64,000 nt of DNA, taken from Xanthobacteraceae bacterium (GTDB lineage Bacteria > Pseudomonadota > Alphaproteobacteria > Rhizobiales > Xanthobacteraceae). The notes beneath the pieces are model-generated. The model did no database searches. It had not been told where the DNA came from and saw only the letters and a list, made by a program, of their open reading frames with translations. The translations under genes were made by a program, and so were the position numbers. This document shows, in pieces, positions 35,731-45,007 of the stretch; position 1 is the first letter of the stretch, and each line of letters starts with the position of its first letter. The stretch lies in the NCBI GenBank assembly GCA_028290465.1, contig JAQGJU010000114.1:1-64000 (forward strand), in the 5' to 3' direction.

Positions 35731-38433
35731 TCAGCCTTGCGCCGCCGCGTTGGTGTCCGGCGTTTTGAACGTCAGCTCGGCGGCGGGCTTCGGCCGGCTG
35801 AACAGATAGCCTTGCGCCTGCGTGCAGCCGGCGGCGCGCAGCATCTCGAACTGCTGGCGCGTTTCGACGCCTTCCGCCGTGGTGGCGATGTCGAGACTGC
35901 GGCCAAGCCCAGTGATCGCGCAGACGATCGCCGCGCAATCGGAACGTTCGGATAGTTCGGCGACGAACGAGCGGTCGATCTTGATCTTGTCGAACGGGAA
36001 CATGCGCAGATAGCTCAGGCTCGAATAGCCGGTGCCGAAATCGTCCAGCACGATGCCGACCCCGAGATCTTGCAACTGGTGCAGCACCGCCAGATTGTCG
36101 GCATGCTTTTGCAGCAGCACGGATTCGGTGATTTCCAGCTCCAGCCGGTTCGCCTTGAGCCCGGAATCCGCCAGCGCGCCGGTGACGATCTCGACCAGCG
36201 GGCTGTTGCGGAACTGCGCCGGCGACAGGTTGACGGCGAGCTTGACGGTGTCCGGCCAGTTCGCCGCATCGGCGCAGGCCTGGCGCAGCACCCATTCGCC
36301 GAGCGGGACGATCAGGCCGGTCTCTTCGGCGAGCGGAATGAAACGGTCCGGCGGCACCAGGCCGCGCTCCGGATGATTCCAGCGCACCAGCGCTTCGGCG
36401 CCGCATACCCGGCGCGAGCCGATGTCGATCAGGGTCTGGTAGTGCACCACGAATTCGTCACGGGCCAGCGCGTTGCGCAGGTCGCATTCCAGCGCCCGGC
36501 GCAGCCGCGACTCGGCATCCATCGCCGGTTCGTAGAACCGGTAGCCGTTGCGGCCTTCGTCCTTGGCGCGGTACAGCGCCAGATCCGCATTCTTGAGCAA
36601 TTGCCCGGCGTCGACGCCGTCGGCCGGCGCCAGCGCGATGCCGATGCTGATGCCGATGACGATGCGGTGGTCCTCGATATGGTAGGGCGCGCTGATCACC
36701 GCCATCAGCCGTTCGGCGAGGTGGAGCGCGGTCTCCCGTTGATCGCCTTCGCCGCGCTGCAGGATCGCGAACTCGTCGCCGCCGATCCGGCCAACGGTGT
36801 CGGCATCGCCGACGGCGTCGCGCAGCCGCAGCGCCACCGCCTTGAGCAGCGCGTCGCCGATCGGATGGCCGAGCGAGTCGTTGACCGCCTTGAACATGTC
36901 GAGATCGAACACGAAGATTGCGAACGCCTCGTCGTCGCGTTGCAGCCGGGCCAACGCCTCGTCCATCCGTTCGCGGAACAGCACGCGGTTGCCCAGATCG
37001 GTCAGCGCGTCATGACGCGCCATATGGGCGATGCGCTCCTCGACGCGCTGGCGTTCGGTGATGTCCTCATGGGTGGCCACCCAGCCGCCGCCGGCCATCG
37101 GCTGGTTCAGCAGCGCGATGCAGCGGCCATCGTTCAATTGTTTGATCGTGTACCGGCTGGCGCCGCTCGCCATCTCGGCACGCAATTCGGTGACATAATG
37201 CGTCGGATTGCCGTCGAAATTGCCTAGCGCCTTGCGGTGTTCGAGAATTTCCAGCAACGATATGCCGGGTTTCGCCATATTGGGCGTCAAGCCGTACATG
37301 CGCAGATAACGCTCGTTGCACACCACGAGTCGGTCGTCCTTGTCGAACATGCACAGGCCCTGGACCATGTTGTTCAGGGCGGCGTCGATGGTCGTATTGG
37401 CGAGTTGCAGCGCGTTGGCGTTCTCGGAAAGGCGTGCCTCGCGCTCGGCCAGCGACGCCTCGGACTCCAGCAGGCGGTGGAACTGGCTACCCAGCGCCTT
37501 GATCAGCAGGATCGCGCAGAACACCGCGAGCAGTGTGCCGCCAGCGATGAAGCCGGCGCGGCGGCGCCAATTCGTCAGGGCGGCGTCTTCCGAGATGCCG
37601 GCATTGATGACCAGCGGATAATCCCGCAACGGCCGCACCGAGACGAAACGCGGCCCGTCGCTGTTCCGGCCGTCCGACAGATAAGTGCCGCCACCATCCA
37701 AGACCGTCTTGTACCAGCCGGAATTCGGCGGAAGCTTCTGTCCGGAGGTCAAATTGCTCTTCGGATAGCGGACCAGGATGGTGCCGTCGTTGCGCAGCAG
37801 CATGAAGGACTGCGCGCGAAACGAAGTGATCGAGCTGTAGATCTGCTGAAAATAATCCAGCCTGACGGTGATCAGGATGACACCGAGAAACTGGTCGCCC
37901 GGACCGCTGAGACGTTTGCTGAACATAAGCGAGTTGCGCTGGCTCAAGCGATTGAGCAGCGATTCGCTGATATATATGCGGTTATCGGCATTGTGCTTGA
38001 AATGCAGATAATAGTCGCGATCGGCGGCGTTGGCCTGCGGTGTCGGCCACCGGCGCGAGGTGAGCACGAGTTCGCCGTTGCGGTCGAGGATCCCAATGGC
38101 GTCGGCTTGCGAGAGCTGCCCCATGCGGTCCGTGAGCATCTTATAGGTGTCGGGGCTGTCGCGCAGTTTGGAGACGTCGTCCGGCGTGGTGATGCCACGG
38201 TCCTCGAGCCGTTCGCGAATTTCGCTGAGCATCAGATCGACGGATTGGATCGACCGGTTGGTCTGTTCGCCGACCACCACCGACAGATTGCCGACATCGG
38301 CTTTGGCGTCCGCCACGGCGTCTTCGCGCAACGCCCAGATGGTCAGGCCGATGGCCAGCACGGCCAAGCCGATCAGCGAGGCGGCCACGCCGACCAGAAT
38401 CCGGACTTGGGTGCGATGGCCTTGAGGTAGCAT
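35731..38433 (-). CDS. Membrane-anchored GGDEF-EAL c-di-GMP enzyme with Cache-type sensor and PAS domain
   Basis: A 900-residue inner-membrane protein. A first span (about 12-34) and a second (about 295-317) flank a periplasmic sensor of the double-Cache type (DRDYYLHFKHN, YISESLLNRLSQRNSLMFSKR). A PAS-like domain follows (DAALNNMVQGLCMFD). The GGDEF domain has an intact RIGGDEFAIL and the EAL domain an intact GAEALVRWNHPE, LEITESV, LDDFGTGYSSLSYL, IKIDRSF and AEGVET, so both synthesis and breakdown of c-di-GMP are possible. I start at ATG 38433; the frame is open to 38670 across an adjacent gene and is not supported. It is divergent from the DUF938 gene. Confidence 0.93.
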   Translation of the reverse strand: MLPQGHRTQVRILVGVAASLIGLAVLAIGLTIWALREDAVADAKADVGNLSVVVGEQTNRSIQSVDLMLSEIRERLEDRGITTPDDVSKLRDSPDTYKMLTDRMGQLSQADAIGILDRNGELVLTSRRWPTPQANAADRDYYLHFKHNADNRIYISESLLNRLSQRNSLMFSKRLSGPGDQFLGVILITVRLDYFQQIYSSITSFRAQSFMLLRNDGTILVRYPKSNLTSGQKLPPNSGWYKTVLDGGGTYLSDGRNSDGPRFVSVRPLRDYPLVINAGISEDAALTNWRRRAGFIAGGTLLAVFCAILLIKALGSQFHRLLESEASLAEREARLSENANALQLANTTIDAALNNMVQGLCMFDKDDRLVVCNERYLRMYGLTPNMAKPGISLLEILEHRKALGNFDGNPTHYVTELRAEMASGASRYTIKQLNDGRCIALLNQPMAGGGWVATHEDITERQRVEERIAHMARHDALTDLGNRVLFRERMDEALARLQRDDEAFAIFVFDLDMFKAVNDSLGHPIGDALLKAVALRLRDAVGDADTVGRIGGDEFAILQRGEGDQRETALHLAERLMAVISAPYHIEDHRIVIGISIGIALAPADGVDAGQLLKNADLALYRAKDEGRNGYRFYEPAMDAESRLRRALECDLRNALARDEFVVHYQTLIDIGSRRVCGAEALVRWNHPERGLVPPDRFIPLAEETGLIVPLGEWVLRQACADAANWPDTVKLAVNLSPAQFRNSPLVEIVTGALADSGLKANRLELEITESVLLQKHADNLAVLHQLQDLGVGIVLDDFGTGYSSLSYLRMFPFDKIKIDRSFVAELSERSDCAAIVCAITGLGRSLDIATTAEGVETRQQFEMLRAAGCTQAQGYLFSRPKPAAELTFKTPDTNAAAQG

Positions 38434-38564
38434 TGTCCCGGCATCATTCGTGTAAACGCGCGCCAAGCTACCCAGGACAGGTTTAGCAACCGCTAAATAG
38501 GCGGCCGGTCTGCTAAATTTGCTTCGATGGACGCGCAGCGTTCCTTGCAGATGGAGGCCTACAA

Positions 38565-39239
38565 GTGGCTCAGGCACCACCTTTTGTGATCGAATTCGGC
38601 AAGGTCGGCCGACCGCCGGAGGCCGATGGACGGCTGGATTCGCCCTCATTCCACCGTAACGCGGCGCCACTCGCGGCGGCTTTGGCGCCGTATTTACGCG
38701 GTGTTGCCGGCGACGCGCTGGAAATCGGCAGCGGTACCGGCCAGCACGCGGTCGCGCTGGCCAAGGACCACCCGGACCTGGTCTGGTGGCCGACCGATCC
38801 GAACGACCGGCATGTCGCCAGCATCGAGGCCTGGCGACATCATTCAGGGTTAACGAATATCCGCATGCCGCGCCGGCTCGATGCCGCGCAGTCCGCGTGG
38901 GACGCTGCCGGTTGGCCGGACGCCTTCGCCGCGATGCTGTGCGTGAACGTGCTGCACATTTCGTCGTGGACGGTCAGCGAAGGTCTGTTCGATGGTGCGG
39001 CGCGGCATCTGCGGCCAGACGGCCGGCTGTTCGTCTACGGTCCGTTCATGCGCGATGGCCGGCATACCGCGCCCAGCAACGCCGCGTTCGATGCGAGCCT
39101 GCGCCGAGAGAACGCGGAATGGGGCGTGCGCGACATCGCCGATCTGGCGGCGCTGGCCGGGCGTCATGGATTAAAGCTTGAAGCCGTGCTCGATATGCCG
39201 GCGAACAATTTCGTGCTGGCGATCGGACGGGGAGGCTGA
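38565..39239 (+). CDS. DUF938 SAM-dependent methyltransferase-like protein
   Basis: A 224-residue soluble protein of the DUF938 family. The SAM-binding motif I is ALEIGSGTGQHAVALA (about residues 51-66), with WWPTDPNDRHVASIEAWR as the acidic post-I region and NVLHISSW as motif II. PDGRLFVYGPFMRDGRHTAPSN and the terminal NNFVLAIGR are family features. Substrate is unknown. The start is a GTG at 38565, 7 bases after ATGGAGG. Confidence 0.85.
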   Translation: MAQAPPFVIEFGKVGRPPEADGRLDSPSFHRNAAPLAAALAPYLRGVAGDALEIGSGTGQHAVALAKDHPDLVWWPTDPNDRHVASIEAWRHHSGLTNIRMPRRLDAAQSAWDAAGWPDAFAAMLCVNVLHISSWTVSEGLFDGAARHLRPDGRLFVYGPFMRDGRHTAPSNAAFDASLRRENAEWGVRDIADLAALAGRHGLKLEAVLDMPANNFVLAIGRGG

Positions 39240-39252
39240 GTTTGAAGCTCTG

Positions 39253-40101
39253 TCATTGAGCGAGCAGCGCCGGCAATGATTTATCGAGGCTCGCGCTCAG
39301 CAGTGCGCGGGCGGTGTCCCGCATCAACGCGCTTTTGGCCGCTTCGTCGGGGCTGCCCGGCCATAGTGATTTATCGAGCTCCTTGTGCGGTCCGCGGATG
39401 ATGTGCAGCCCAATCGCCGACCCCATGATTGATACCTCGTCGATCATCGCGGCGCCTTGCTTGACGACCTCGAAAGTCTGCCCGTCATACACGCGCACAT
39501 AGGATAACGCGAAAACGTAATTTCGCTCGAACGGTGTAAAGCCGTAATTGACGATGCCGATGCCTTTGACGAACTGATTGAGATTGTTGAACTTGCTCGA
39601 GCCTTTGGTCACGAGCACGTAGCGTGCGCACTTTGTGGATGCGACGACCTGTTTGACGAGCGCAGTCAGCTCGGCTTCGGAATTGCGAAACAACACGAAT
39701 TCGCGATCTTTCTTCGGCGAGAACGTATCTGCCGGATGCGCAATCCGCCGCACCGCGTATCGCTGATTTACGGCCGACCGGACCTTGGCAACGACAAGAT
39801 CGTCGAAGCCCCACGCATTGATCGTGGCCTCGTTGTACTCGTTGCCGAGGATCGTGAGGCCGACCTTTTGCAAGCCGAAGCGGTCGCCGATCGCCGAAAT
39901 AACGCCGACGCACGGACCGCTTTCGGCGGGCGCCGCAGGTTTGGCTGCGGAATTTGCCTTCGGCGGCGCTGGCTTTTTTACCGGCGGCTTCGCGGCCGGT
40001 GCGGGCGCCACACGTTGAGTCTGCGGCGAGGGCGCCGGTTGTGTCCACGCGGGGGCCGCAAGGCACGACAATGCCAGGGACACAACAATGGCCCGAACCA
40101 T
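39253..40101 (-). CDS. Exported protein of unknown function
   Basis: A 282-residue protein with a signal peptide (MVRAIVVSLALSCLAAPAWTQ), a low-complexity Pro/Ala/Lys linker (about 21-65), and a folded domain with GVISAIGDRFGLQKVGLTILG, NAWGFDDLVVAKVRSAV, NQRYAVRRI, CARYVLVTKG and VKGIGIVNYG. The pattern of strands and helices suggests a periplasmic or membrane-associated alpha/beta domain, but I do not recognise a family. GGAG sits before the ATG at 40101. It is convergent with DUF938 and divergent from the next exported protein. Confidence 0.7.
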   Translation of the reverse strand: MVRAIVVSLALSCLAAPAWTQPAPSPQTQRVAPAPAAKPPVKKPAPPKANSAAKPAAPAESGPCVGVISAIGDRFGLQKVGLTILGNEYNEATINAWGFDDLVVAKVRSAVNQRYAVRRIAHPADTFSPKKDREFVLFRNSEAELTALVKQVVASTKCARYVLVTKGSSKFNNLNQFVKGIGIVNYGFTPFERNYVFALSYVRVYDGQTFEVVKQGAAMIDEVSIMGSAIGLHIIRGPHKELDKSLWPGSPDEAAKSALMRDTARALLSASLDKSLPALLAQ

Positions 40102-40323
40102 GAGGGACTCCGATGGGTGCGGAAAGGGCGGCGCCGCCCCATGCCAGGGCGACTCCGTCAGGAGACGAGGTGACCTGAACCAACATAAAACGGCGGAGTG
40201 TGTATCGGCAAGATCGCCAAGCCCGAATGGCACTGTGCTCGTCTGTGTCGCATGCTACATTTGGACAGATCGGCCAACTGTGTGCCGGCACTTTCGACGA
40301 TCTGTTCGACAAAGGAGCATTCG

Positions 40324-40752
40324 ATGCGGCGGAGGTTAATCATAGTGGCGTTGGTGCTGTTTGCCGGGCCGGCGTTTGCGTTCGACACCAGCAAGCTTGG
40401 TCAGGTCGGCAGCCTGCCGCTGGACGATATGAAGGGGCTGATCGCCAAATCGCCCAAGCTTAAGGGCGAGGTCGACGAAGCGGTCACGAAGCTCGCCAAG
40501 AAGCCCGATGAAATCATGTGCAACGGCATGCGATTTCCGGGGGCCTGGAAGGAACTGGGAGGCGTTCGTGTCTCACCGTATTCCTGTCAGCTCGGCGACA
40601 AGTGGCTTCAGGTTCGCGCCAAAGTGCAAGTGACGGGGAAGCGCGGAAAGCTCTATGCGCGCGTCGACAAGGAAGCGATGCGGCGGGCGGAAAACGTCCT
40701 GGAAACCGACCCGACCTGGACATGGTCCGACAAGGAGCCGAGCGAGCCCTAG
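40324..40752 (+). CDS. Small exported protein of unknown function
   Basis: A 142-residue protein with a signal peptide (MRRRLIIVALVLFAGPAFA) and a mature part starting FDTSKLGQVGSLPLDDMKGLI. The two cysteines (MCNGMRF and PYSCQLG) probably form a disulfide. The charged C-terminus ends TWTWSDKEPSEP. AAAGGAG lies 6 bases before ATG 40324, whereas the open frame further upstream has no support. No family is recognised. It is followed directly by two palindromic repeats. Confidence 0.75.
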   Translation: MRRRLIIVALVLFAGPAFAFDTSKLGQVGSLPLDDMKGLIAKSPKLKGEVDEAVTKLAKKPDEIMCNGMRFPGAWKELGGVRVSPYSCQLGDKWLQVRAKVQVTGKRGKLYARVDKEAMRRAENVLETDPTWTWSDKEPSEP

Positions 40753-40754
40753 AA

Positions 40755-40853
40755 CATTTCCTGGCGAAGTGGAAACCGGTTCGCCTCAGGAAATGCGACC
40801 AGATAAAGAACCTAGAGCCTTCTCGGGTTTAACTTAACCGGAGAAGGCTCTAG
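40755..40853. repeat. Two adjacent palindromic repeats after a small exported-protein gene
   Basis: Unit 1 has arms CATTTCCTG (40755-40763) and CAGGAAATG (40787-40795) with inner GCGAA/TTCGC and the core GTGGAAACCGG, as in family A. Unit 2 has 13-base arms CTAGAGCCTTCTC (40812-40824) and GAGAAGGCTCTAG (40841-40853) and is also the likely terminator of the preceding gene. Confidence 0.75.
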
Positions 40854-40976
40854 GCATACGCGTTTGTGCAAAGGAGCAATGCGCTAGCGCGCTTGCGGTT
40901 GGCGCGCGGTCCCCCATTTACCCTCTCCATGCCATTTCCACGCTGTGGGAAATTTATTCCCCAAGAGAGAGCTTCC

Positions 40977-42056
40977 ATGTCACTTCTATACTCAGAAACG
41001 GCACTCGGACCGTTGACGCTGCAAAATCGCCTGGTGATGTCGCCGCTGACCCGCAGTCGCGCCACCGGCAACGTGCCGAACGAACTGATGGCGGAATATT
41101 ACACGCAGCGGGCATCCGCCGGCCTGATCATCACTGAAGGCACCTCGCCGTCGCCCAACGGGCTCGGCTATGCGCGCATCCCCGGTATCTTCTCCGACGC
41201 GCAGGTCGCCGGCTGGAAATCCGTCACCGCGCCGGTGCACGCGCGCGGCGCCAAGATTTTCATGCAGTTGATGCATACCGGACGTATCGGACATCCGCTC
41301 AACCTCCCGGCCGGCGCGAGCGTCATGGCGCCGTCGGCCGTTGCCGCCGCCGGTGACATGTACACCGACGCCGAGGGCATGAAGCCGCATCCGGTCCCGA
41401 AGGCGATGACCGAACAGGACCTGAAGACGACGCTCGCAGAGTTCGTCCAGGCGGCGAAGAACGCCGTGGCGGCCGGTTTCGACGGTGTCGAACTGCATGC
41501 CGCCAATGGCTATCTGCTCGAACAGTTCATTCGCCCGAATTCCAACCAGCGCACCGACCGCTATGGCGGCTCGATCGAGAACCGCGCCCGCTTTGTGCTC
41601 GATGTCGCGGCCGCGACCATCGCGGCGATCGGCAAGGACAAGGTCGGCATGCGGCTGTCGCCGTACGGCGTGTTCAACGACATGCCGCTCTATCCCGAGA
41701 TGGAAGCCGACTACACCTATCTGGCTGAGCAGTTGAATGCGCTGGGCCTCGTCTATGTCCATGTGCTGGACCATTCCGCGGGCGGCGCACCGGCGGTGCC
41801 GGCGTCGATCAAGGCGACGTTCCGCACCAAGTTCAAAGGCAAGCTGATCCTGGCGGGAGGCTATGATTCAGCGCGCGCCGAAACCGATCTCGCAGCCGGC
41901 AAGGGCGATCTGGTCGCGGTAGGCAAGGGCTTCCTGGCCAATCCGGATCTGGTCAAGCGCTGGCAGACCGCCGCCACGCTGAATGCACCGGATCCGAGCA
42001 CGTTCTATACGCCGGGTGCGAAGGGATATACGGATTATCCGGTCCTGGCCGGGTAG
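40977..42056 (+). CDS. Old Yellow Enzyme family ene-reductase (N-ethylmaleimide-reductase type)
   Basis: A 359-residue FMN-dependent cytoplasmic reductase that adds hydride across activated C=C bonds of electrophiles or reduces nitro compounds and nitrate esters. The barrel start NRLVMSPLTRSRAT, the FMN site QLMHTGRIGHP, and the active site ELHAANGYLLEQFI (His174, Asn177, Tyr179) with RTDRYGGSIENRARF match NemA-type enzymes. GVFNDMP and GGYDSARAE follow. AGAGAGAG precedes the ATG. A strong terminator follows the stop codon. No TetR-type regulator is adjacent. Confidence 0.93.
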   Translation: MSLLYSETALGPLTLQNRLVMSPLTRSRATGNVPNELMAEYYTQRASAGLIITEGTSPSPNGLGYARIPGIFSDAQVAGWKSVTAPVHARGAKIFMQLMHTGRIGHPLNLPAGASVMAPSAVAAAGDMYTDAEGMKPHPVPKAMTEQDLKTTLAEFVQAAKNAVAAGFDGVELHAANGYLLEQFIRPNSNQRTDRYGGSIENRARFVLDVAAATIAAIGKDKVGMRLSPYGVFNDMPLYPEMEADYTYLAEQLNALGLVYVHVLDHSAGGAPAVPASIKATFRTKFKGKLILAGGYDSARAETDLAAGKGDLVAVGKGFLANPDLVKRWQTAATLNAPDPSTFYTPGAKGYTDYPVLAG

Positions 42057-42064
42057 ATGAGATG

Positions 42065-42104
42065 GGAGCGTCCCCGGTCAATACCGGGGACGCTCCTCGT
42101 TTTT
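42065..42104 (+). terminator. Rho-independent terminator after the ene-reductase gene
   Basis: Perfect 14-base stem GGAGCGTCCCCGGT (42065-42078) and ACCGGGGACGCTCC (42083-42096) with a 4-base loop and then TCGTTTTT. It begins 8 bases after the ene-reductase stop and faces the end of the convergent NHL gene, where it may also act. Confidence 0.9.
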
Positions 42105-42133
42105 CACGTCCTGCCTTTATGCGCTGCCCCCGC

Positions 42134-43294
42134 TCACTCCACCCGGCGGAATTTCTGCGCGCGCCGTCCAAAACCGACTTCGGCGGTGTAGATGTTGCCT
42201 TTCGAATCGATCGCGATGTTGTGCACCCATTTGAACTGGCCGGGCTGGCGGCCATGGCGGCCCCATTGTGAAAGCACTTTGCCGTCGTCGCGGTTGATCG
42301 TGATGATCTGACCGTTGGCGCCATCCGCGATGAAGATGTATTTTTGCGCGGCATCTTCCGACAGCACCAGATCCCACACCGATCCGTTTTGCAACGTCTC
42401 CGGCGCGATCCGGAATTCCTTCACAAAGCTGCCGTCCTTGCGGAAGACCTGAATGCGATCGTTGGCTCGATCGCACACATAGACCAGCCCATCCTGCGCG
42501 ATCCGCACGCAATGCACCGGATTGGAGAATTGCTGCGAGAGCGGCGCGTCGGGCCGGTAGGCCGGCATCTTCTCGTCGTTCGGCGCTTGGCCGTAGGCGC
42601 CCCAATGCCGTTTGTAGGCGCCCGACTTGGCATCGAATACGATGACGCGGCGGTTCTTGTAGCCGTCGGCGACGTAAAGCTCATTCGCTGGCTCATCGAG
42701 CATGATGTGAGCAGGCCGACCGAGCTTATCAGGACTGTTGGAATCGCCGGTGGCGTTCGCCTTGCCGATCTGCTGGAGAAACTTTCCATCTCCGGTGAAG
42801 GCCAGGATTTGATGGTCGACGTTGTCGTTGCCGGCGAGCCAGACATTGCCTTGGCTGTCGACATGGACGCCGTGTTCGGACTTCGGCCATTCATAGCCGG
42901 CGCCGGGACCGCCCCAATGCCGCAGCAGATTGCCCTCGGTGTCGAATTCGAGCACCGGCGGCGCCGCCGTGCAGCACGTGGTCTCGGGCGGATTTTTTGT
43001 CGCGCCCTTTTCGTCGTCGAGCAGCGTCGCCGGGCGATGCACGATCCAGATATGGTCGTTGCGATCCACGGCGATGCCGGACACCTGTCCGAGCACCCAA
43101 TTGCCGGGAAGCGGCTTCGGCCAGAACGGTTCAGGCTGGAATTTCGGAGTGCCGGCCCCGCTTGCCGGTTGACCGATGGGCGGGGCCGGTTGTTGCGCGT
43201 ACGCGGCGGTCGTTAGAGTGGTGGTGGCAAGAGCGGCGACAAAAAGACTTGCGATAACCGTAGCGAGCCCAAGAGTTCTCGGCGACACATTCAT
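42134..43294 (-). CDS. Exported NHL-repeat beta-propeller protein
   Basis: A 386-residue secreted or periplasmic protein: signal peptide to about residue 33, a proline-rich linker, and then propeller blades with recurring NHL-like phrases such as VSGIAVDRNDHIWIVHR, GVHVDSQGNVWLAGN, ELYVADGYKNRRVIVFD, LVYVCDRANDRIQVF, YIFIADGANGQII and NIAIDSKGNIYTAE. Such propellers resemble the peptidyl-alpha-hydroxyglycine lyase fold, but I cannot confirm catalytic residues, and a binding role is equally likely. Two vicinal cysteines (TTCCTAA) are unusual. I prefer ATG 43294 because GGAGG is 8 bases away; a GTG at 43300 is too close to it. Confidence 0.82.
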   Translation of the reverse strand: MNVSPRTLGLATVIASLFVAALATTTLTTAAYAQQPAPPIGQPASGAGTPKFQPEPFWPKPLPGNWVLGQVSGIAVDRNDHIWIVHRPATLLDDEKGATKNPPETTCCTAAPPVLEFDTEGNLLRHWGGPGAGYEWPKSEHGVHVDSQGNVWLAGNDNVDHQILAFTGDGKFLQQIGKANATGDSNSPDKLGRPAHIMLDEPANELYVADGYKNRRVIVFDAKSGAYKRHWGAYGQAPNDEKMPAYRPDAPLSQQFSNPVHCVRIAQDGLVYVCDRANDRIQVFRKDGSFVKEFRIAPETLQNGSVWDLVLSEDAAQKYIFIADGANGQIITINRDDGKVLSQWGRHGRQPGQFKWVHNIAIDSKGNIYTAEVGFGRRAQKFRRVE

Positions 43295-43347
43295 GACCAC
43301 GTCCTCCGTTGATCGACTGCCTTGAGGCGCGATTTATCGTTCGGCTA

Positions 43348-43869
43348 TCACTTCATTCGATCCTGGATTTTGGCCATGGCGGCGCGTGCGCATTCGTCGT
43401 CGAATTGGCCGCCCGGCGCGCCGCTGACGCCGATGGCTCCGATCGCATTGCCGCCGGCCATGATGGTCACGCCGCCGACCGCATAGGTGACGTTGGGCAG
43501 CGGCATCGTCGGCACCGTGCTAGCCGGCGCCTTGCTCATGCGTTCGACGACGGCTTTGGTGCTGTCTTCCTTGCGGCCGAGTGTCAGCGACGCCGCCGTG
43601 TAGGCCTTGTAGAACGCGTTATCCAGCGTATGAATGGCGGCGCCATTGCCGCGCAGCATGGCCTGACGAACGCCGTCGAGATCGACCACGACCGCCGTGA
43701 CGATGTAACCCTTCTGCGCACAATTCGCGACGGCCTCGCCGACCAGTTCGTTGGCCAGTGGGGCCGACAGTTTTTGAACCGTTATCAGGCCCTGGGCCTG
43801 CGCGCCGGTCGTCAGCGCGCCGACCGTCAAAACACCGAATACGATTTGTTTCGTTGAAATCCGTGACAT
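43348..43869 (-). CDS. Exported GlcG/HbpS-family protein
   Basis: A 173-residue protein with a signal peptide (to about residue 25, GAQAQG) and a GlcG/HbpS domain: SAPLANELVGEAVANCAQKGYIVTAVVVDLDGVRQAMLRGNGA, AFYKAYTAASL, and the glycine-rich GGVTIMAGGNAIGAIGVSGAPGGQFDDECARAA. HbpS-type proteins bind heme or other ligands extracellularly; the exact ligand here is unknown. GGAGG lies before the ATG at 43869. It lies 53 bases upstream of the NHL gene on the same strand and may be co-transcribed with it. Confidence 0.88.
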   Translation of the reverse strand: MSRISTKQIVFGVLTVGALTTGAQAQGLITVQKLSAPLANELVGEAVANCAQKGYIVTAVVVDLDGVRQAMLRGNGAAIHTLDNAFYKAYTAASLTLGRKEDSTKAVVERMSKAPASTVPTMPLPNVTYAVGGVTIMAGGNAIGAIGVSGAPGGQFDDECARAAMAKIQDRMK

Positions 43870-43971
43870 TGATCCTCCCATCGGGCCATTTTGGATTGGC
43901 CTGCGATCACACGATACGGGAAGATGTCTTGCGGCGAAAGCGGGTTGAGGCGAAAAGCGTACGATGCGACT

Positions 43972-44943
43972 TCAGTCGCGGCAAAACAGTTTTTTCGCTT
44001 CGGGATCGTCCGACAGCACTTTGCTCAGCGCGGCGATCTCGGCGGCGCCGACGGCGGCTTGCACCGGCGCGCCGTTGCTGAACTTCGCGGCTTCGGCTTG
44101 CGCGGCTTCCGGCGTTTCGCCGCGCCATCGCCGCTCCAGATAGACCATGCGGGCGTGCAGGGCCTTTTTGTCGGCGAGCGAGCCGGGCTCGCGCACGTCC
44201 TCGAAATGTTCGAACATCAAGGTTTCGGGCGAGAAGCCGATCAGCGCCCGCGCGTCCGGATCGTCCGCGGTCGGCACCGCCAGCATCGCGTCGATCGCCG
44301 CCAGATAGCTGGCGATGTGCAGATAGCGCGGAACGAAATCCGGTGCGGCGGCGCTGGATCTGCGCAACGGCGCGAACGCGGCGTCGCGCGCGGTGGCGTT
44401 GGCCAGGAAGCAACGCCAATGCCGGGCCGGGGGCAGGGTGGACGCGCGGAGACCTGCGCGCAGCCGGCGCAACCGGTCGGGATCGATGCGCGCCAGCGTG
44501 CGCACGATGCCGCCGCTGCGCAAGGTGATCTGGTCGCCCTTCTGGGCAACGCTCCACATTGGCGTTGCCGTGATCGCGGTTTTTCGCACCAGCGCATTGC
44601 CGCGCGCGTCCACGGTGGCGCCGTCGCGGCGTTCGCCGAAGCTGAGTTTGTCGCCCTTGAGCTGCGCGCGCGCGGTCGCGATCAGCGGCGCGTCGCCGCA
44701 CACGCGGGTTTCGGCACATACTTTGGCGCTGCCGGCGGTGAAATTCATCGCCCGGTTTTCGACGCGGCCATCCTGGCCGACCACCAGGATTTCCTCCATC
44801 GCGGCGACGCCGCGCTTGGCCCACAGCTCGGGAAACGTATCGTCGATCGCGATCCACCAGCCGGCGAGCTGGCGCTGATCGAGCGCCGTGGCCGGACCGG
44901 CCGAGGCGATCAAGACGACTGCGAAGAGAACGGGACGCAGCAT
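43972..44943 (-). CDS. Exported protein of unknown function
   Basis: A 323-residue protein with a signal peptide (MLRPVLFAVVLIASAGPATA). The next part, LDQRQLAGWWIAIDDTFPELW, VVGQDGRVENRAMNF and ARAQLKGDKLSFGERR, has strand patterns of a lipocalin-like beta domain. The second half is helical with RYLHIASYLAAIDAML and ends FCRD. Cysteines occur in pairs (VCAETRVC). I do not recognise a family. The chosen ATG at 44943 begins the signal peptide; the reading frame further upstream is in a different composition and unsupported. Confidence 0.7.
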   Translation of the reverse strand: MLRPVLFAVVLIASAGPATALDQRQLAGWWIAIDDTFPELWAKRGVAAMEEILVVGQDGRVENRAMNFTAGSAKVCAETRVCGDAPLIATARAQLKGDKLSFGERRDGATVDARGNALVRKTAITATPMWSVAQKGDQITLRSGGIVRTLARIDPDRLRRLRAGLRASTLPPARHWRCFLANATARDAAFAPLRRSSAAAPDFVPRYLHIASYLAAIDAMLAVPTADDPDARALIGFSPETLMFEHFEDVREPGSLADKKALHARMVYLERRWRGETPEAAQAEAAKFSNGAPVQAAVGAAEIAALSKVLSDDPEAKKLFCRD

Positions 44944-45007
44944 GGGCGGCAGCTTTGCAAGACAGCTCGGGCGAACCGGGATCGCTTCGCCGGACAATAT
45001 TTTCCCG

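Noticed and set aside
35564-36406. A 280-codon minus-strand frame overlapping the GGDEF-EAL gene
   Set aside because: It is an Arg-rich out-of-frame shadow of the EAL-coding region that runs into AT-rich non-coding sequence.
38482-38517. TTTAGCA/TGCTAAA inverted repeat between the GGDEF-EAL and DUF938 genes
   Set aside because: Arms of 7 bases over a 22-base gap are within chance expectation, and no promoter element supports it.
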